Source: Duganella flavida | GTDB lineage: Bacteria > Pseudomonadota > Gammaproteobacteria > Burkholderiales > Burkholderiaceae_D | Length of the DNA stretch: 64,000 nucleotides | Reading direction: 5' to 3' | NCBI RefSeq assembly: GCF_009857445.1 | Contig: NZ_WWCN01000003.1 | Location: forward strand, 372,001 to 436,000 | In this document: positions 25,829 to 35,908 of the stretch, in pieces | Layout of the letters: each line of letters opens with the position of its first letter | How positions within the stretch are numbered: position 1 is the stretch's first letter | Program-made: the position numbers and the translations under genes | The notes under the pieces: generated by a model | Told to the model about the DNA's origin: nothing | Databases searched by the model: none | The model's input: the letters and a program-made list of their open reading frames with translations, nothing else

Positions 25829-27670
25829 TTAGAACCACGCATCCTGCATATCGAGCGTGGTGGTGTCTATGCTGGACAGCAGTTCCAGCTGCGGTCCGAT
25901 TTTTGGCAGCTCCCAGCGGAAGAAATAGCGGCAGGCTTGCAGCTTGCCGCGATAGAAATCAGCATCGCCTTGCTGCATGGATGCGGCGGCCAGCAAGGCC
26001 TGCTGCAGCCAGATCCACGCGACTACGATATGGCCGCACGCTTCCAGATAGGTGCTGGCGTTGGCCAGCGTTTTGTTCATGTCGCCAACAGCATACAGCT
26101 TCTGCGTGGTTTGCTCCAAGGCTTGCCAGGCATGCTCCAGCGCGTCTGCGTGTGACAGCAATTCCTTGCCGATGTCCGCGTAACCCACCGGTGCGACGTC
26201 CGGCGCGCCCACGCTGCCGCGCACTTTACGTACCGTTTTCCGGATCTCGGCGCCAAATGCTTTGAACAAGGCGCCATCTTGCTGCGAAACTTTGCGCCCT
26301 AACAGATCGAGGCCGTGGATGCCGTGTGTGCCTTCGTGAATCGCGTTCAGGCGATTGTCGCGATAAAACTGTTCGACGTTGTACTCGCGCGTGTAGCCGT
26401 AGCCGCCGTGAACCTGGATCGCCAGTGAGTTCGCTTCCACACACCACTGCGACGGCCACGACTTGGTGATCGGCGTCAGGAATTCCAACAGCCGCGCCGC
26501 ATGCTCGCGGGCTTCCGGCGTTTCCGCGCTGTTTTGCTCGTCAACCAGACGGGCACTGTACAGCACCAGTCCAAGACCGCCTTCAACATAAGCCTTCTGC
26601 GCCAGCAGCATGCGCCGCACGTCGGTGTGTTCGATGATGCGCAGCTGCGGCAGCGACGGATCCTTTTGCGCTGGATGTCGGCCTTGCGGACGATTGCGCG
26701 CGTAATCGAGCGCATGCAGGTAGCCGGTGTAGCCCTGCACTGCGGCGTTGAGGCCGACGGCGATGCGGGCCTCGTTCATCATGTGGAACATATTGGCCAG
26801 GCCGTGGTGCGGCTTGCCGACCAGGTAGCCGATTGCGCCGCCGTTCTCGCCAAAATTGAGCAAGCAGTTGGTGGTGCCGCGATTGCCCATCTTGTGATTC
26901 AGGCCGGCCAGCGCCACGTCGTTGCGCGCGCCGACGCTGCCATCATGATTGACCAGATACTTCGGCACGATGAACAGCGAGATGCCTTTCACGCCCGGAA
27001 TCAACTTGCCGTCTTCGCCGGGAATCTTGGCCAGTACGAGGTGGATGATGTTTTCCGCCAGCTCATGCTCGCCGGCCGAAATCCACATCTTGTTGCCGGT
27101 GATGCGGTACTGGTGTTCGCCGTCTGGCACTGCGCGGGTGGTGATATCCGACAGGCTGGAACCAGCTTGCGGTTCGGACAGGCACATGGTACCGAAGTAG
27201 CGGCCTTCCAGCATTGGGTTGACGAAGCGTTCGATCTGCTCCGGCGTGCCGGTCTTGAGCAAGGTGTTGGCATTGCTCATGGTGAGGAAGGTGTAGGCCG
27301 CAGTACCGACGTTGGCCGCCGTGAACCAGGCCGCCAGTGCCTTGTCGACTACCGCTGGCAATTGCATGCCACCGCGCTCGTAGTCCTGCCCGGCCGCCAT
27401 CAGGCCGGCGGCACTGAAGGCATCCAGCGCAGTCTTTACCTCGGGGATGATCTGCACCTTGCCATCGACCACGTGCGGCTCGTGGCTGTCGGACTTTTTG
27501 TTGTGAGGGGCGAACAGCTCGGTGGCGAGCCGTTCGGCGGTATCAAGGGCGGCGTCGAAGGTTTCACGGTTGTGATCTTCGAAGCGGCTGCGCTTGGTAA
27601 GCGCCTCAGCGTCCAGCCATTCGTACAGCATGAACGCGAGGTCGCGACGCGACAGGATGGTCGAGTCCAT
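25829..27670 (-). CDS. Acyl-CoA dehydrogenase with C-terminal extension
   Basis: This is a 613-residue flavoprotein. Residues 80-450 form the acyl-CoA dehydrogenase core (ERGGMQLPAVVDKALAAWFT; MCLSEPQAGSSLSDI; GNKMWISAGEHE; the catalytic-Glu region in RDNRLNAIHEGTHGIHGLDL), followed by the extra C-terminal helical domain of the long FadE-like bacterial enzymes. It introduces the 2,3 double bond into acyl-CoA using FAD. The ATG at 27670 matches the family start (MDSTILSRRDLAFMLYEWL) and lies 5 bases after the thiolase stop. Confidence 0.9.
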   Translation of the reverse strand: MDSTILSRRDLAFMLYEWLDAEALTKRSRFEDHNRETFDAALDTAERLATELFAPHNKKSDSHEPHVVDGKVQIIPEVKTALDAFSAAGLMAAGQDYERGGMQLPAVVDKALAAWFTAANVGTAAYTFLTMSNANTLLKTGTPEQIERFVNPMLEGRYFGTMCLSEPQAGSSLSDITTRAVPDGEHQYRITGNKMWISAGEHELAENIIHLVLAKIPGEDGKLIPGVKGISLFIVPKYLVNHDGSVGARNDVALAGLNHKMGNRGTTNCLLNFGENGGAIGYLVGKPHHGLANMFHMMNEARIAVGLNAAVQGYTGYLHALDYARNRPQGRHPAQKDPSLPQLRIIEHTDVRRMLLAQKAYVEGGLGLVLYSARLVDEQNSAETPEAREHAARLLEFLTPITKSWPSQWCVEANSLAIQVHGGYGYTREYNVEQFYRDNRLNAIHEGTHGIHGLDLLGRKVSQQDGALFKAFGAEIRKTVRKVRGSVGAPDVAPVGYADIGKELLSHADALEHAWQALEQTTQKLYAVGDMNKTLANASTYLEACGHIVVAWIWLQQALLAAASMQQGDADFYRGKLQACRYFFRWELPKIGPQLELLSSIDTTTLDMQDAWF

Positions 27671-27675
27671 GTGGC

Positions 27676-28854
27676 TTACACCACTTCGAACAGGCCTGCC
27701 GCTCCCTGGCCGCCACCGATACACATGGTGACAACGACATATTTAACGCCGCGGCGTTTGCCTTCGATCAGCGCATGGCCGACCAGGCGCGCGCCAGATA
27801 CGCCGTATGGGTGGCCGACGGCGATGGCGCCGCCGTTCACGTTCAAGCGATCCATCGGGATACCCAGCTTGTCAGCACAGTACAGCACTTGCACGGCGAA
27901 GGCTTCGTTCAATTCCCACAGGCCGATGTCTTCGACTTTCAGGCCGGCTTTTTTCAGCAGCTTAGGAATCGCAAACACTGGGCCGATGCCCATTTCATCA
28001 GGCTCGCAACCAGCGACCGCGAAGCCACGGAAAACGCCCAGCGGCTGCAGACCTTTAGCGGCGGCGGTCTGCGCGTTCATCACAATCGACATCGAGCCGC
28101 CGTCCGAGAACTGGCTGGCGTTGCCGGCGCTGATAACACCGCCCGGCATGGCGCTGCGGATTTTCGAGACGCCTTCGTAAGTAGTATCGGCGCGAATGCC
28201 TTCGTCCGCCGAGATGGTCACTTCGCGCGACAGCAGCATGCCGGAAGCTTTGTCAGCCACGCCCATGACGGTAGTCATCGGCACGATTTCAGCATCGAAC
28301 AGGCCGGCGGCTTGGGCGGCAGCGGCGCGTTGCTGGCTTTGTGCACCGTACTCATCCTGGCGCTCGCGGCTGATGCTATAGCGCTTGGCGACGGTCTCGG
28401 CGGTTTGCAGCATCGGCCAGTAGATTTCCGGCTTGTGCTGCGACAGCCAGACTTCCTTATACATATGCAGGTTCATTTCCTGCTGCACGCAGGAGATCGA
28501 CTCGACGCCGCCAGCGGCGAAAATGTCGCCCTCGCCCGCGATGATGCGCTGGGCGGCGGTAGCGATGGTTTGCAGGCCGGAGGAGCAAAAACGATTGATG
28601 GTCATGCCGGCGGTGGTGACCGGGCAGCCGCCGCGAATCGCGATCTGGCGTGCGATATTGCCGCCGGTGGCACCTTCAGGATTGGCGCAGCCGACCAGCA
28701 CGTCTTCAACTTCACCAGCTTCAATGCCAGCGCGCTGGATCGCGGCTTGCAGCACATGGCCGCCCAGCGTGGCGCCGTGCGTCATGTTGAACGCGCCTTT
28801 CCACGACTTGGCCAAACCCGTGCGGGCGGTAGATACAATGACGGCGTCAATCAT
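27676..28854 (-). CDS. Acetyl-CoA C-acyltransferase (thiolase)
   Basis: This is a 392-residue thiolase. The acyl-accepting Cys is in [10 protein letters not shown] (C90), [10 protein letters not shown] carries the active His, and [13 protein letters not shown] carries the C-terminal Cys. It cleaves 3-ketoacyl-CoA to acetyl-CoA in beta-oxidation, or makes acetoacetyl-CoA. It is the first gene of the operon, and TAGGAGACTCTC precedes the ATG. A motif shared with the fadB-like gene lies 55 bases upstream. Confidence 0.93.
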   Translation of the reverse strand: MIDAVIVSTARTGLAKSWKGAFNMTHGATLGGHVLQAAIQRAGIEAGEVEDVLVGCANPEGATGGNIARQIAIRGGCPVTTAGMTINRFCSSGLQTIATAAQRIIAGEGDIFAAGGVESISCVQQEMNLHMYKEVWLSQHKPEIYWPMLQTAETVAKRYSISRERQDEYGAQSQQRAAAAQAAGLFDAEIVPMTTVMGVADKASGMLLSREVTISADEGIRADTTYEGVSKIRSAMPGGVISAGNASQFSDGGSMSIVMNAQTAAAKGLQPLGVFRGFAVAGCEPDEMGIGPVFAIPKLLKKAGLKVEDIGLWELNEAFAVQVLYCADKLGIPMDRLNVNGGAIAVGHPYGVSGARLVGHALIEGKRRGVKYVVVTMCIGGGQGAAGLFEVV

Positions 28855-28904
28855 GAGAGTCTCCTATGGAATGAAGTGTTATTCGGACCAGAATAGCACA
28901 TTTT

Positions 28905-28919
28905 TAGTACGGTCGTTCG
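28905..28919. promoter_or_regulatory. Candidate fatty-acid regulator site upstream of the thiolase operon
   Basis: TAGTACGGTCGTTCG contains the 8-mer ACGGTCGT (28909-28916), also present at 35636-35643 at a similar distance (about 60 bases) before the fadB-like gene. TetR-type regulators of fatty-acid genes (FadP/PsrA class) are known in betaproteobacteria; linking this motif to one is inference. The rest of the 204-base divergent region to the transporter shows no gene. Confidence 0.4.
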
Positions 28920-29058
28920 CAAATTTATTTGTCAGTTTCACGTAAGTTTCGCGCAAGAATGCCGTAAGGTTAAGAGTCCAGACTGCGGATAAGCTGACGA
29001 AAGAATAACTATCGCAGCTGGGGAAAAACATCCTACAAAATCAAAGGAGACACACATC

Positions 29059-30753
29059 ATGGCAAATACAGGAACAGCTGACCCGCGCGCGTCGGGCAAA
29101 GCCACCCCGATCACCGCCGAAGAGCGCAAAGTGATTTTTGCGTCCTCGCTCGGCACCGTGTTCGAATGGTACGACTTTTATCTGTACGGCTCGCTGGCGC
29201 CGATTATCGCCAAGCAGTTCTTTATCGGTGAGCCGACCACCACCTTCATCTTTGCACTGCTGGCGTTTGCTGCGGGCTTCATCGTGCGACCATTTGGCGC
29301 GCTGGTGTTTGGCCGCCTGGGCGACATGATCGGCCGTAAATACACCTTCCTGATCACCATCCTGATCATGGGCGCCTCCACCTTCATTGTCGGCTTGTTA
29401 CCCGGCTACGCGGCGATCGGCATTGCCGCGCCGATTGTGCTGGTGTCACTGCGTATTTTGCAAGGGCTGGCGCTGGGCGGCGAGTACGGCGGCGCAGCCA
29501 CCTACGTGGCCGAGCATGCACCGCACGGCAAGCGCGGCTCGTTTACCGCATGGATCCAGACCACTGCAACGCTGGGCCTGTTCCTGTCGCTGCTGGTGAT
29601 TCTGGGCACCCGTACCGCCATCGGCGAGGAAGCCTTCAATGCCTGGGGCTGGCGTGTGCCGTTCCTGGTGTCGGTACTGCTGCTGGGTATTTCGGTATGG
29701 ATACGCCTGTCGATGAATGAATCGCCGGCCTTCGCCAAAATGAAAGCCGAAGGCAAGACCTCGAAAGCGCCGCTGTCCGAAGCATTCGGCCAATGGAAAA
29801 ACCTGAAAATCGTAATCCTGGCCCTGATCGGCCTGACCATGGGCCAAGCGGTGGTGTGGTACACCGGCCAGTTCTACGCCTTGTTCTTCATGACCCAGGT
29901 ACTGAAGATTGATAGTGCCAGCGCCAACATCATGACCGCGCTGTCGCTGGCTCTGGCGACTCCGTTCTTCATCTTCTTCGGCATGCTGTCGGATAAGATC
30001 GGCCGTAAATACATCATCCTCGGCGGCTGCGTGCTGGCTGCGGCGACCTACTTCCCACTGTTCGGCGCCCTGGCCCACTACGGCAATCCGCAGCTGGAAG
30101 CAGCGCTGAAAAATTCGCCCGTGGTAGTGATCGCTGATCCGGCATCGTGCAACTTCCAGTTCAACCCGACCGGCCAGAAGAAATTCACCTCGTCGTGCGA
30201 CATTGCTACCAGCATCCTGTCCAACGCCTCGGTGAACTACACCAAGCAAGACGCGCCGGCTGGCAGCGTGGCCAAGATCAAAGTCGGCGATAAGGAAATC
30301 ACCGCCTTCAACGCGGTGCTGACTGCGGACGGCCTGAACTTCGACAAAGCCAGTAAAGATTCCGACGCTGCGCTGAAGAAAGAAGTTGCCGCCACCGTGA
30401 AAGCGGCCGGCTACCCACCTAAGGCGGACGACTCGCAGATCAACAAACCGATGGTGGTCCTGATCCTGTTCATCCTGGTGTTGTACGTGACGATGGTGTA
30501 CGGCCCGATTGCGGCCATGCTGGTGGAGATGTTCCCGACCCGCATCCGTTACACCTCGATGTCCCTGCCATACCACATCGGTAATGGCTGGTTCGGCGGC
30601 CTGCTGCCAACCATCTCGTTCGCGCTAGTGGCGTTCAAGGGCGACATCTTCTACGGCCTGTGGTACCCGATCATCGTCGCCCTGATCACCGTCGTGATCG
30701 GCGTACTGTTCATCGGCGAAACCAAGGACAACAACATCTACGCAGCCGACTAA
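29059..30753 (+). CDS. MHS-family MFS transporter with large extra loop
   Basis: This is a 564-residue symporter of the metabolite:H+ (ShiA/ProP-like) type. MFS signatures are seen in SLGTVFEWYDFYLYG, GRLGDMIGRKYTFL, GEYGGAATYVAEHAP and GMLSDKIGRKY. About 120 soluble residues (roughly 350-470) with two Cys are inserted between the ninth and tenth membrane segments (after FGALAHYG and before INKPMVVLILF). Family members import organic acids or osmolytes; here proximity to acyl-CoA genes suggests a carboxylate. A GGAGACACACATC site precedes the ATG. A hairpin terminator follows. Confidence 0.88.
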   Translation: MANTGTADPRASGKATPITAEERKVIFASSLGTVFEWYDFYLYGSLAPIIAKQFFIGEPTTTFIFALLAFAAGFIVRPFGALVFGRLGDMIGRKYTFLITILIMGASTFIVGLLPGYAAIGIAAPIVLVSLRILQGLALGGEYGGAATYVAEHAPHGKRGSFTAWIQTTATLGLFLSLLVILGTRTAIGEEAFNAWGWRVPFLVSVLLLGISVWIRLSMNESPAFAKMKAEGKTSKAPLSEAFGQWKNLKIVILALIGLTMGQAVVWYTGQFYALFFMTQVLKIDSASANIMTALSLALATPFFIFFGMLSDKIGRKYIILGGCVLAAATYFPLFGALAHYGNPQLEAALKNSPVVVIADPASCNFQFNPTGQKKFTSSCDIATSILSNASVNYTKQDAPAGSVAKIKVGDKEITAFNAVLTADGLNFDKASKDSDAALKKEVAATVKAAGYPPKADDSQINKPMVVLILFILVLYVTMVYGPIAAMLVEMFPTRIRYTSMSLPYHIGNGWFGGLLPTISFALVAFKGDIFYGLWYPIIVALITVVIGVLFIGETKDNNIYAAD

Positions 30754-30773
30754 CCCCAGCAGTCCCCACCCCA

Positions 30774-30797
30774 AGCCGCCCCGGGCGGCTTTTTTTC
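30774..30797 (+). terminator. Rho-independent terminator of the MHS transporter gene
   Basis: Stem AGCCGCC (30774-30780) pairs with GGCGGCT (30784-30790) around CCG and is followed by seven T. Confidence 0.85.
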
Positions 30798-30804
30798 TGG
30801 CAAA

Positions 30805-30834
30805 AACCCGGGGTCAGTTCTGCCAATCGTACAC
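30805..30834 (+). repeat. Left inverted repeat of the RAYT unit
   Basis: Thirty bases containing the GGGGTCAG core and TTCTGCCAATCG. It matches the reverse complement of 31751-31780 at 29 of 30 positions. Bases 30814-30834 encode the C-terminal residues and stop of the transposase. Confidence 0.85.
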
Positions 30835-31686
30835 GGCCTCTGCTTTAGATGAGGATTCTTGCCTGCGAACGACGCGACTAACCGTCCGGTAAGAGACGCG
30901 AAAATGGGCCGCAATTTCTTTCATGGTGTAGGCAGTAGAAAAATACGCCTCGGTGATGGCTTCATCCCGATTGGCAAATTTTGCCTGGTACTCCGCTAAA
31001 GTAAGTGCAAATGCACGCCGGTGCTGTTTGGTGACTTCATTCAACCGAGTAAAGGATTGTGCGCTGCGCCGGCTAGCAACGAAAGCCTCATCTCCCAAAA
31101 GGAGTTGATGCATCACATTCTTCATAGGATTAGCCGCACCGACACCCTGCGCAACAAACTGCCGATAGGCTTCAATAGCCTGCTCGCGGTCTAGGCCAAA
31201 CAGGGAGAGTATCCAGTCGGTCTCCAGCCAGGAGGGCGCTGGAGCATCTTGAACCATCAACTGGTAACTACTCCAGCGCCACTCACCAGGCGCGGCAACC
31301 ATGCCCGCGCGAACTGGATTCAAAACAACGTAGCGCACCACTTCGCGCCCATAACACTCTTTCTGCACCAAGATCGCCTTATAGCGCCCTTGGAACAAAT
31401 GGCCAACCAGCTTATGCCTACGGTTACAGTACTGTGAATATTGACCGTTCAGCTGGCGCATTCCGTGGGACAGGTTTGGATCGCCGGTCTCCACAACCAG
31501 ATGATAGTGATTCGTCATCTGGCAAAAACCGTGAACTTTAAAGTTGAAGCGTGCGCAGGTGCTGGCAAGCATGTCCAACCACACCAGTCGATCGGTATCA
31601 TCCCGATAAATCACCTGTTGCCGATCACCCCGCGACATGACGTGGTAAAAAGCACCGGCAAATTCCTGTCTTAAAGGTCGGCTCAT
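30814..31686 (-). CDS. REP-associated tyrosine transposase (RAYT, Y1_Tnp/IS200-like)
   Basis: This is a 290-residue protein. The HUH signature is TNHYHLVVET. The helix with the candidate catalytic Tyr is around LNGQYSQYCNRR, followed by VGHLFQGRYKAILV and VRYVVLNPVRAG, all typical of RAYTs. The C-terminal part has a helix-turn-helix (TMKEIAAHFRVSYRTVSRVV). The start at 31686 (MSRPLRQEF) matches the family. RAYTs are domesticated single-strand transposases thought to spread REP sequences. The last residues (VYDWQN) are encoded by the left inverted repeat. Confidence 0.9.
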   Translation of the reverse strand: MSRPLRQEFAGAFYHVMSRGDRQQVIYRDDTDRLVWLDMLASTCARFNFKVHGFCQMTNHYHLVVETGDPNLSHGMRQLNGQYSQYCNRRHKLVGHLFQGRYKAILVQKECYGREVVRYVVLNPVRAGMVAAPGEWRWSSYQLMVQDAPAPSWLETDWILSLFGLDREQAIEAYRQFVAQGVGAANPMKNVMHQLLLGDEAFVASRRSAQSFTRLNEVTKQHRRAFALTLAEYQAKFANRDEAITEAYFSTAYTMKEIAAHFRVSYRTVSRVVRRQESSSKAEAVYDWQN

Positions 31687-31750
31687 CCAGACAACATACA
31701 TCCTCCTGAATCACAGCACATGATGCAGATCATGAGATAGTGAAGAGCTC

Positions 31751-31780
31751 GTGTGCGATTGGCAGAACTGACCCCGGGTT
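31751..31780 (-). repeat. Right inverted repeat of the RAYT unit
   Basis: This is the inverted copy of 30805-30834 with one difference, ending in GACCCCGGGTT. It lies 65 bases upstream of the transposase start. Confidence 0.85.
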
Positions 31781-31785
31781 GCGGG

Positions 31786-31814
31786 CAAAAAAAACCGCCT
31801 CGTGGAGAGGCGGT
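31786..31814 (-). terminator. Rho-independent terminator of the first PEP-CTERM gene
   Basis: On the minus strand, ACCGCCTC (31807-31814 complement) pairs with GAGGCGGT (31794-31801 complement) around 5 bases and is followed by eight T (31786-31793). It lies 66 bases after the stop at 31880. Confidence 0.85.
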
Positions 31815-31879
31815 GAAATAAACCCAAGGAGTCCCTTACTACGATGCTACGGTACTGCAGTGCTACTTAAAACGACTAC

Positions 31880-32512
31880 TTACTGCTGCTTACGGCGGCG
31901 CGCAAAGGCGCCGACCATGGCGAGGCCGCCCAACAGCATCGCGTACGTCTCCGGTTCCGGAACCGCCGCAATGCTCGACGAACCAAACTCCACCCGCAGC
32001 CCGGTCGGATTACCACCGTTCTGCGCCCAATTGGTCACCACAAAGTCCAGTGTGTTGACGCCGGCGACGAAACCGCTGCTGGCGCCAAAGCTGGTCCAGT
32101 TGGTAAAGCCGGACGCGCTGCCGATGACGTTGTTGTTCAGCTTGACCACCACGCTGTTGTCCGCTGCCAATCGGCCGCTGAACGCTGCGCTGGCCGCGTT
32201 GAAGCCAGTCAGGTCAAAGCTCAGCGAATAGGTGTAGGTGCCGTTGCTCCATGGGTCAAAGCTTTCGCCCTGGCTGGCGGTCGGCGTGATCCATTTCGAG
32301 GTGGTGTCGTTGGACATCCAGGGACCGATCGGCCATTGGGCGTCGTAAGTGATGACGGGGGTGCTGCTGACAGCCGAGCTCAGGCTGTAGTTGGTGTCGT
32401 TGGCGCCGCTCACGCCAAGGCCGGTGTTCTTCAGGCCGGTGATAGTGGCAGCGTGGGCGGAGGTGATGGCGGTCAGCGCCAGTGCGGCGGCTGCAATCAG
32501 GGAGCGTTTCAT
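31880..32512 (-). CDS. PEP-CTERM sorting domain protein, copy 1
   Basis: This is a 210-residue exported protein with a signal peptide (MKRSLIAAAALALTAITSAHA). The mature region of about 160 residues is Ser/Thr/Asn-rich and predicted beta. The C-terminal sorting signal is VPEPETYAMLLGGLAMVG followed by ARRRKQQ. Exosortase/EpsH systems recognise this signal and move the protein to the surface or matrix; no exosortase gene is in the window. It is a close paralogue of the next gene. The start at 32512 gives the signal peptide directly. Confidence 0.9.
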   Translation of the reverse strand: MKRSLIAAAALALTAITSAHAATITGLKNTGLGVSGANDTNYSLSSAVSSTPVITYDAQWPIGPWMSNDTTSKWITPTASQGESFDPWSNGTYTYSLSFDLTGFNAASAAFSGRLAADNSVVVKLNNNVIGSASGFTNWTSFGASSGFVAGVNTLDFVVTNWAQNGGNPTGLRVEFGSSSIAAVPEPETYAMLLGGLAMVGAFARRRKQQ

Positions 32513-32622
32513 GAGAGCCTCTAAAAAATGGTTGGTTAGCGTATCAGCCAGCATCAGTGCGGATGCTTGGTGTTGATCGAACCGTTTTTTAGGGCGTCGA
32601 AAGATGGGTGCTGTTGGAACAA

Positions 32623-32628
32623 ATTATA
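32623..32628 (-). promoter_or_regulatory. Candidate -10 box of PEP-CTERM gene 1
   Basis: TATAAT on the minus strand, about 110 bases before the start at 32512. No good -35 is visible; the adjoining hairpin occupies that place. Confidence 0.35.
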
Positions 32629-32645
32629 GCGGGCTTTTTCCACTC

Positions 32646-32687
32646 ATGCTCACAAGCCATTTAAATTTCTTTATGGCATGTGAGCAT
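32646..32687. repeat. 15-bp imperfect hairpin between the two PEP-CTERM genes
   Basis: Arms 32646-32660 and 32673-32687 pair with one mismatch around a 12-base AT-rich loop. No T-run follows on the minus strand, while four T follow on the plus strand. It may end transcription of copy 2 weakly or bind a regulator of copy 1. Confidence 0.5.
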
Positions 32688-32698
32688 TTTCCCACAGA

Positions 32699-33334
32699 TT
32701 ACTTCTGTTTGCGGCGGCGAGCGATGGCGCCCACCAGTGCCAGGCCGCCCACCAGCATGGCGTAGGTCTCTGGCTCAGGTACGGCGGTGATATTCGATTC
32801 GCTGAACTCGACGCGCAGGCCGGTCGGATTACCGGAACCCTGGCGGTAGTTGGTGACCACGAATTCCAGGCTGTTCTGGCCGGCGACGAAACCGCTGCTG
32901 GCGCTGAAGTCCTGCCACGACGAGAAGCCGACGCCGCTGGCGATATCGGTGCCGTTCAGCTTGATGGTGACGGCGTTGTCGGCGGCAAAGTGGCCAGTGA
33001 ACGAGGCGGTGCTGGCGTTGTAGCCGGTCAGGTCGAAGCTCAGTTTGTAGGTGTAGGTGCCGTCAACGCTAGGATCCAGCGTTTGCGCCTGGTCGAGCAG
33101 TGGGGTGATCCACTTGGAGGTCTCGGTATTGTGCAGCCAGGTACCGTCGTTGATCGGCCATGCGGCTTCGGTGCTGGTGTACGCGGTGCTGCTGACAGCC
33201 GAGCTCAGGCTGTAGTAAGCGTCGGCGCTGCCGCTCGCACCCAGACCAGTGTTGTACAGGCCGTTGATGGCGTCAGCGTGGGCGGCGGAGATGCTGGCCA
33301 GGGCCAGTGCTGCTGCGAAAATAGTGTGCTTCAT
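32699..33334 (-). CDS. PEP-CTERM sorting domain protein, copy 2
   Basis: This is a 211-residue paralogue of the previous protein: signal peptide to SAAHA, the same INGLYNTGLGASG opening, shared YSLSSAVSST, SKWITP, TYTYKLSFDLTGYNAST and NPTGLRVEFSESNI blocks, and the C-terminal VPEPETYAMLVGGLALVG with ARRRKQK. The two are clearly a tandem duplication. A surface or matrix role through exosortase sorting is expected from the signal. Confidence 0.9.
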   Translation of the reverse strand: MKHTIFAAALALASISAAHADAINGLYNTGLGASGSADAYYSLSSAVSSTAYTSTEAAWPINDGTWLHNTETSKWITPLLDQAQTLDPSVDGTYTYKLSFDLTGYNASTASFTGHFAADNAVTIKLNGTDIASGVGFSSWQDFSASSGFVAGQNSLEFVVTNYRQGSGNPTGLRVEFSESNITAVPEPETYAMLVGGLALVGAIARRRKQK

Positions 33335-33405
33335 GGGAATCCCTAAATTTTATCGTTTGAAGTCGTCACGCCCACGTGGACTATCAGCCGTTTCCTGGGC
33401 GCAGG

Positions 33406-33446
33406 AAAACAAAAACGGCCGGGCTCGATTATAACGAGCCCGGCCG
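33406..33446 (-). terminator. Strong terminator after the fadB-like gene
   Basis: A perfect 12-bp stem (33416-33427 with 33435-33446, GC-rich CGGCCGGGCTCG arms), a 7-base loop, and on the minus strand a T-rich tail (33406-33415). It is placed 48 bases after the stop at 33494. Confidence 0.85.
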
Positions 33447-33493
33447 AAAATGTGAATACAATATCAATTCATGTGTTCATAATGCAACAACTA

Positions 33494-35575
<2,082 letters not shown>

Positions 35576-35631
35576 GTCTCTTCCTTGTGTTCTTGGTTGG
35601 AATGCTAGGCTTGCTCACTATACCGCATAAA

Positions 35632-35647
35632 AAGAACGGTCGTGTTA
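35632..35647. promoter_or_regulatory. Candidate fatty-acid regulator site upstream of the fadB-like gene
   Basis: AAGAACGGTCGTGTTA contains the ACGGTCGT 8-mer shared with the thiolase operon, about 60 bases before the start at 35575. It is a possible operator for a common TetR-type regulator. Confidence 0.4.
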
Positions 35648-35842
35648 TTTTTTTGTGCCGTGCCCGCACTTTTGAATCCGTGCGTGGCACTTTGTAATAC
35701 TGAGAATGACGACAAAAGCTGTCGCTTGCAGAGTACATTTAACCCTGATTCGTTATTGCCGCGCTTGCCTGCACTTTGAATAAGGGAAATAATTAGTACG
35801 CGCCACATATATTCCCCAACCCCGAATATCAGAATAAATCTC

Positions 35843-35864
35843 ACTAAATATCACGATATTTAGT
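35843..35864. promoter_or_regulatory. Perfect 9-bp inverted repeat upstream of the chemoreceptor operon
   Basis: ACTAAATAT, loop CACG, ATATTTAGT, 45 bases before the ATG at 35909. It is AT-rich with no T-run, so an operator or mRNA leader hairpin is more likely than a terminator. Confidence 0.5.
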
Positions 35865-35908
35865 TTGTCCACGACAATTGCTGATTTAAATATACGACAG
35901 GGACTCCC

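Larger units (their letters stand above)
30805..31780. mobile_element. RAYT (REP-associated transposase) unit with 30-bp terminal inverted repeats
   Basis: Left end 30805-30834 and right end 31751-31780 are inverted copies differing at one base. They enclose one transposase gene, and the left repeat includes its last codons. The unit sits between a plus-strand terminator (MHS transporter) and a minus-strand terminator (PEP-CTERM gene), so it occupies neutral ground between convergent transcripts. No target-site duplication was evident. Confidence 0.75.
35576..35908. other. 333-base divergent intergenic region, fadB-like gene / chemosensory operon
   Basis: No gene is supported here. The region is markedly AT-richer than its neighbours. 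It contains the ACGGTCGT motif near the fadB-like start and a perfect hairpin at 35843-35864 near the chemoreceptor. Short minus-strand frames in it have no ribosome site or family match. Confidence 0.6.

Noticed and set aside
26501-28180. 559-codon plus-strand frame opposite the acyl-CoA dehydrogenase and thiolase
   Set aside because: Crosses two certain genes on the other strand and shows no family motif.
32641-32698. Hairpin between PEP-CTERM genes as a standard terminator
   Set aside because: No T-run follows the stem on the strand of the genes; reported only as a hairpin.
35859-35887. Sigma-28 promoter for the two-PAS receptor operon (TTTAGTTT ... GCTGATTT)
   Set aside because: The spacer is 13 instead of 11 bases and the -10 half matches only 5 of 8, so support is too weak.
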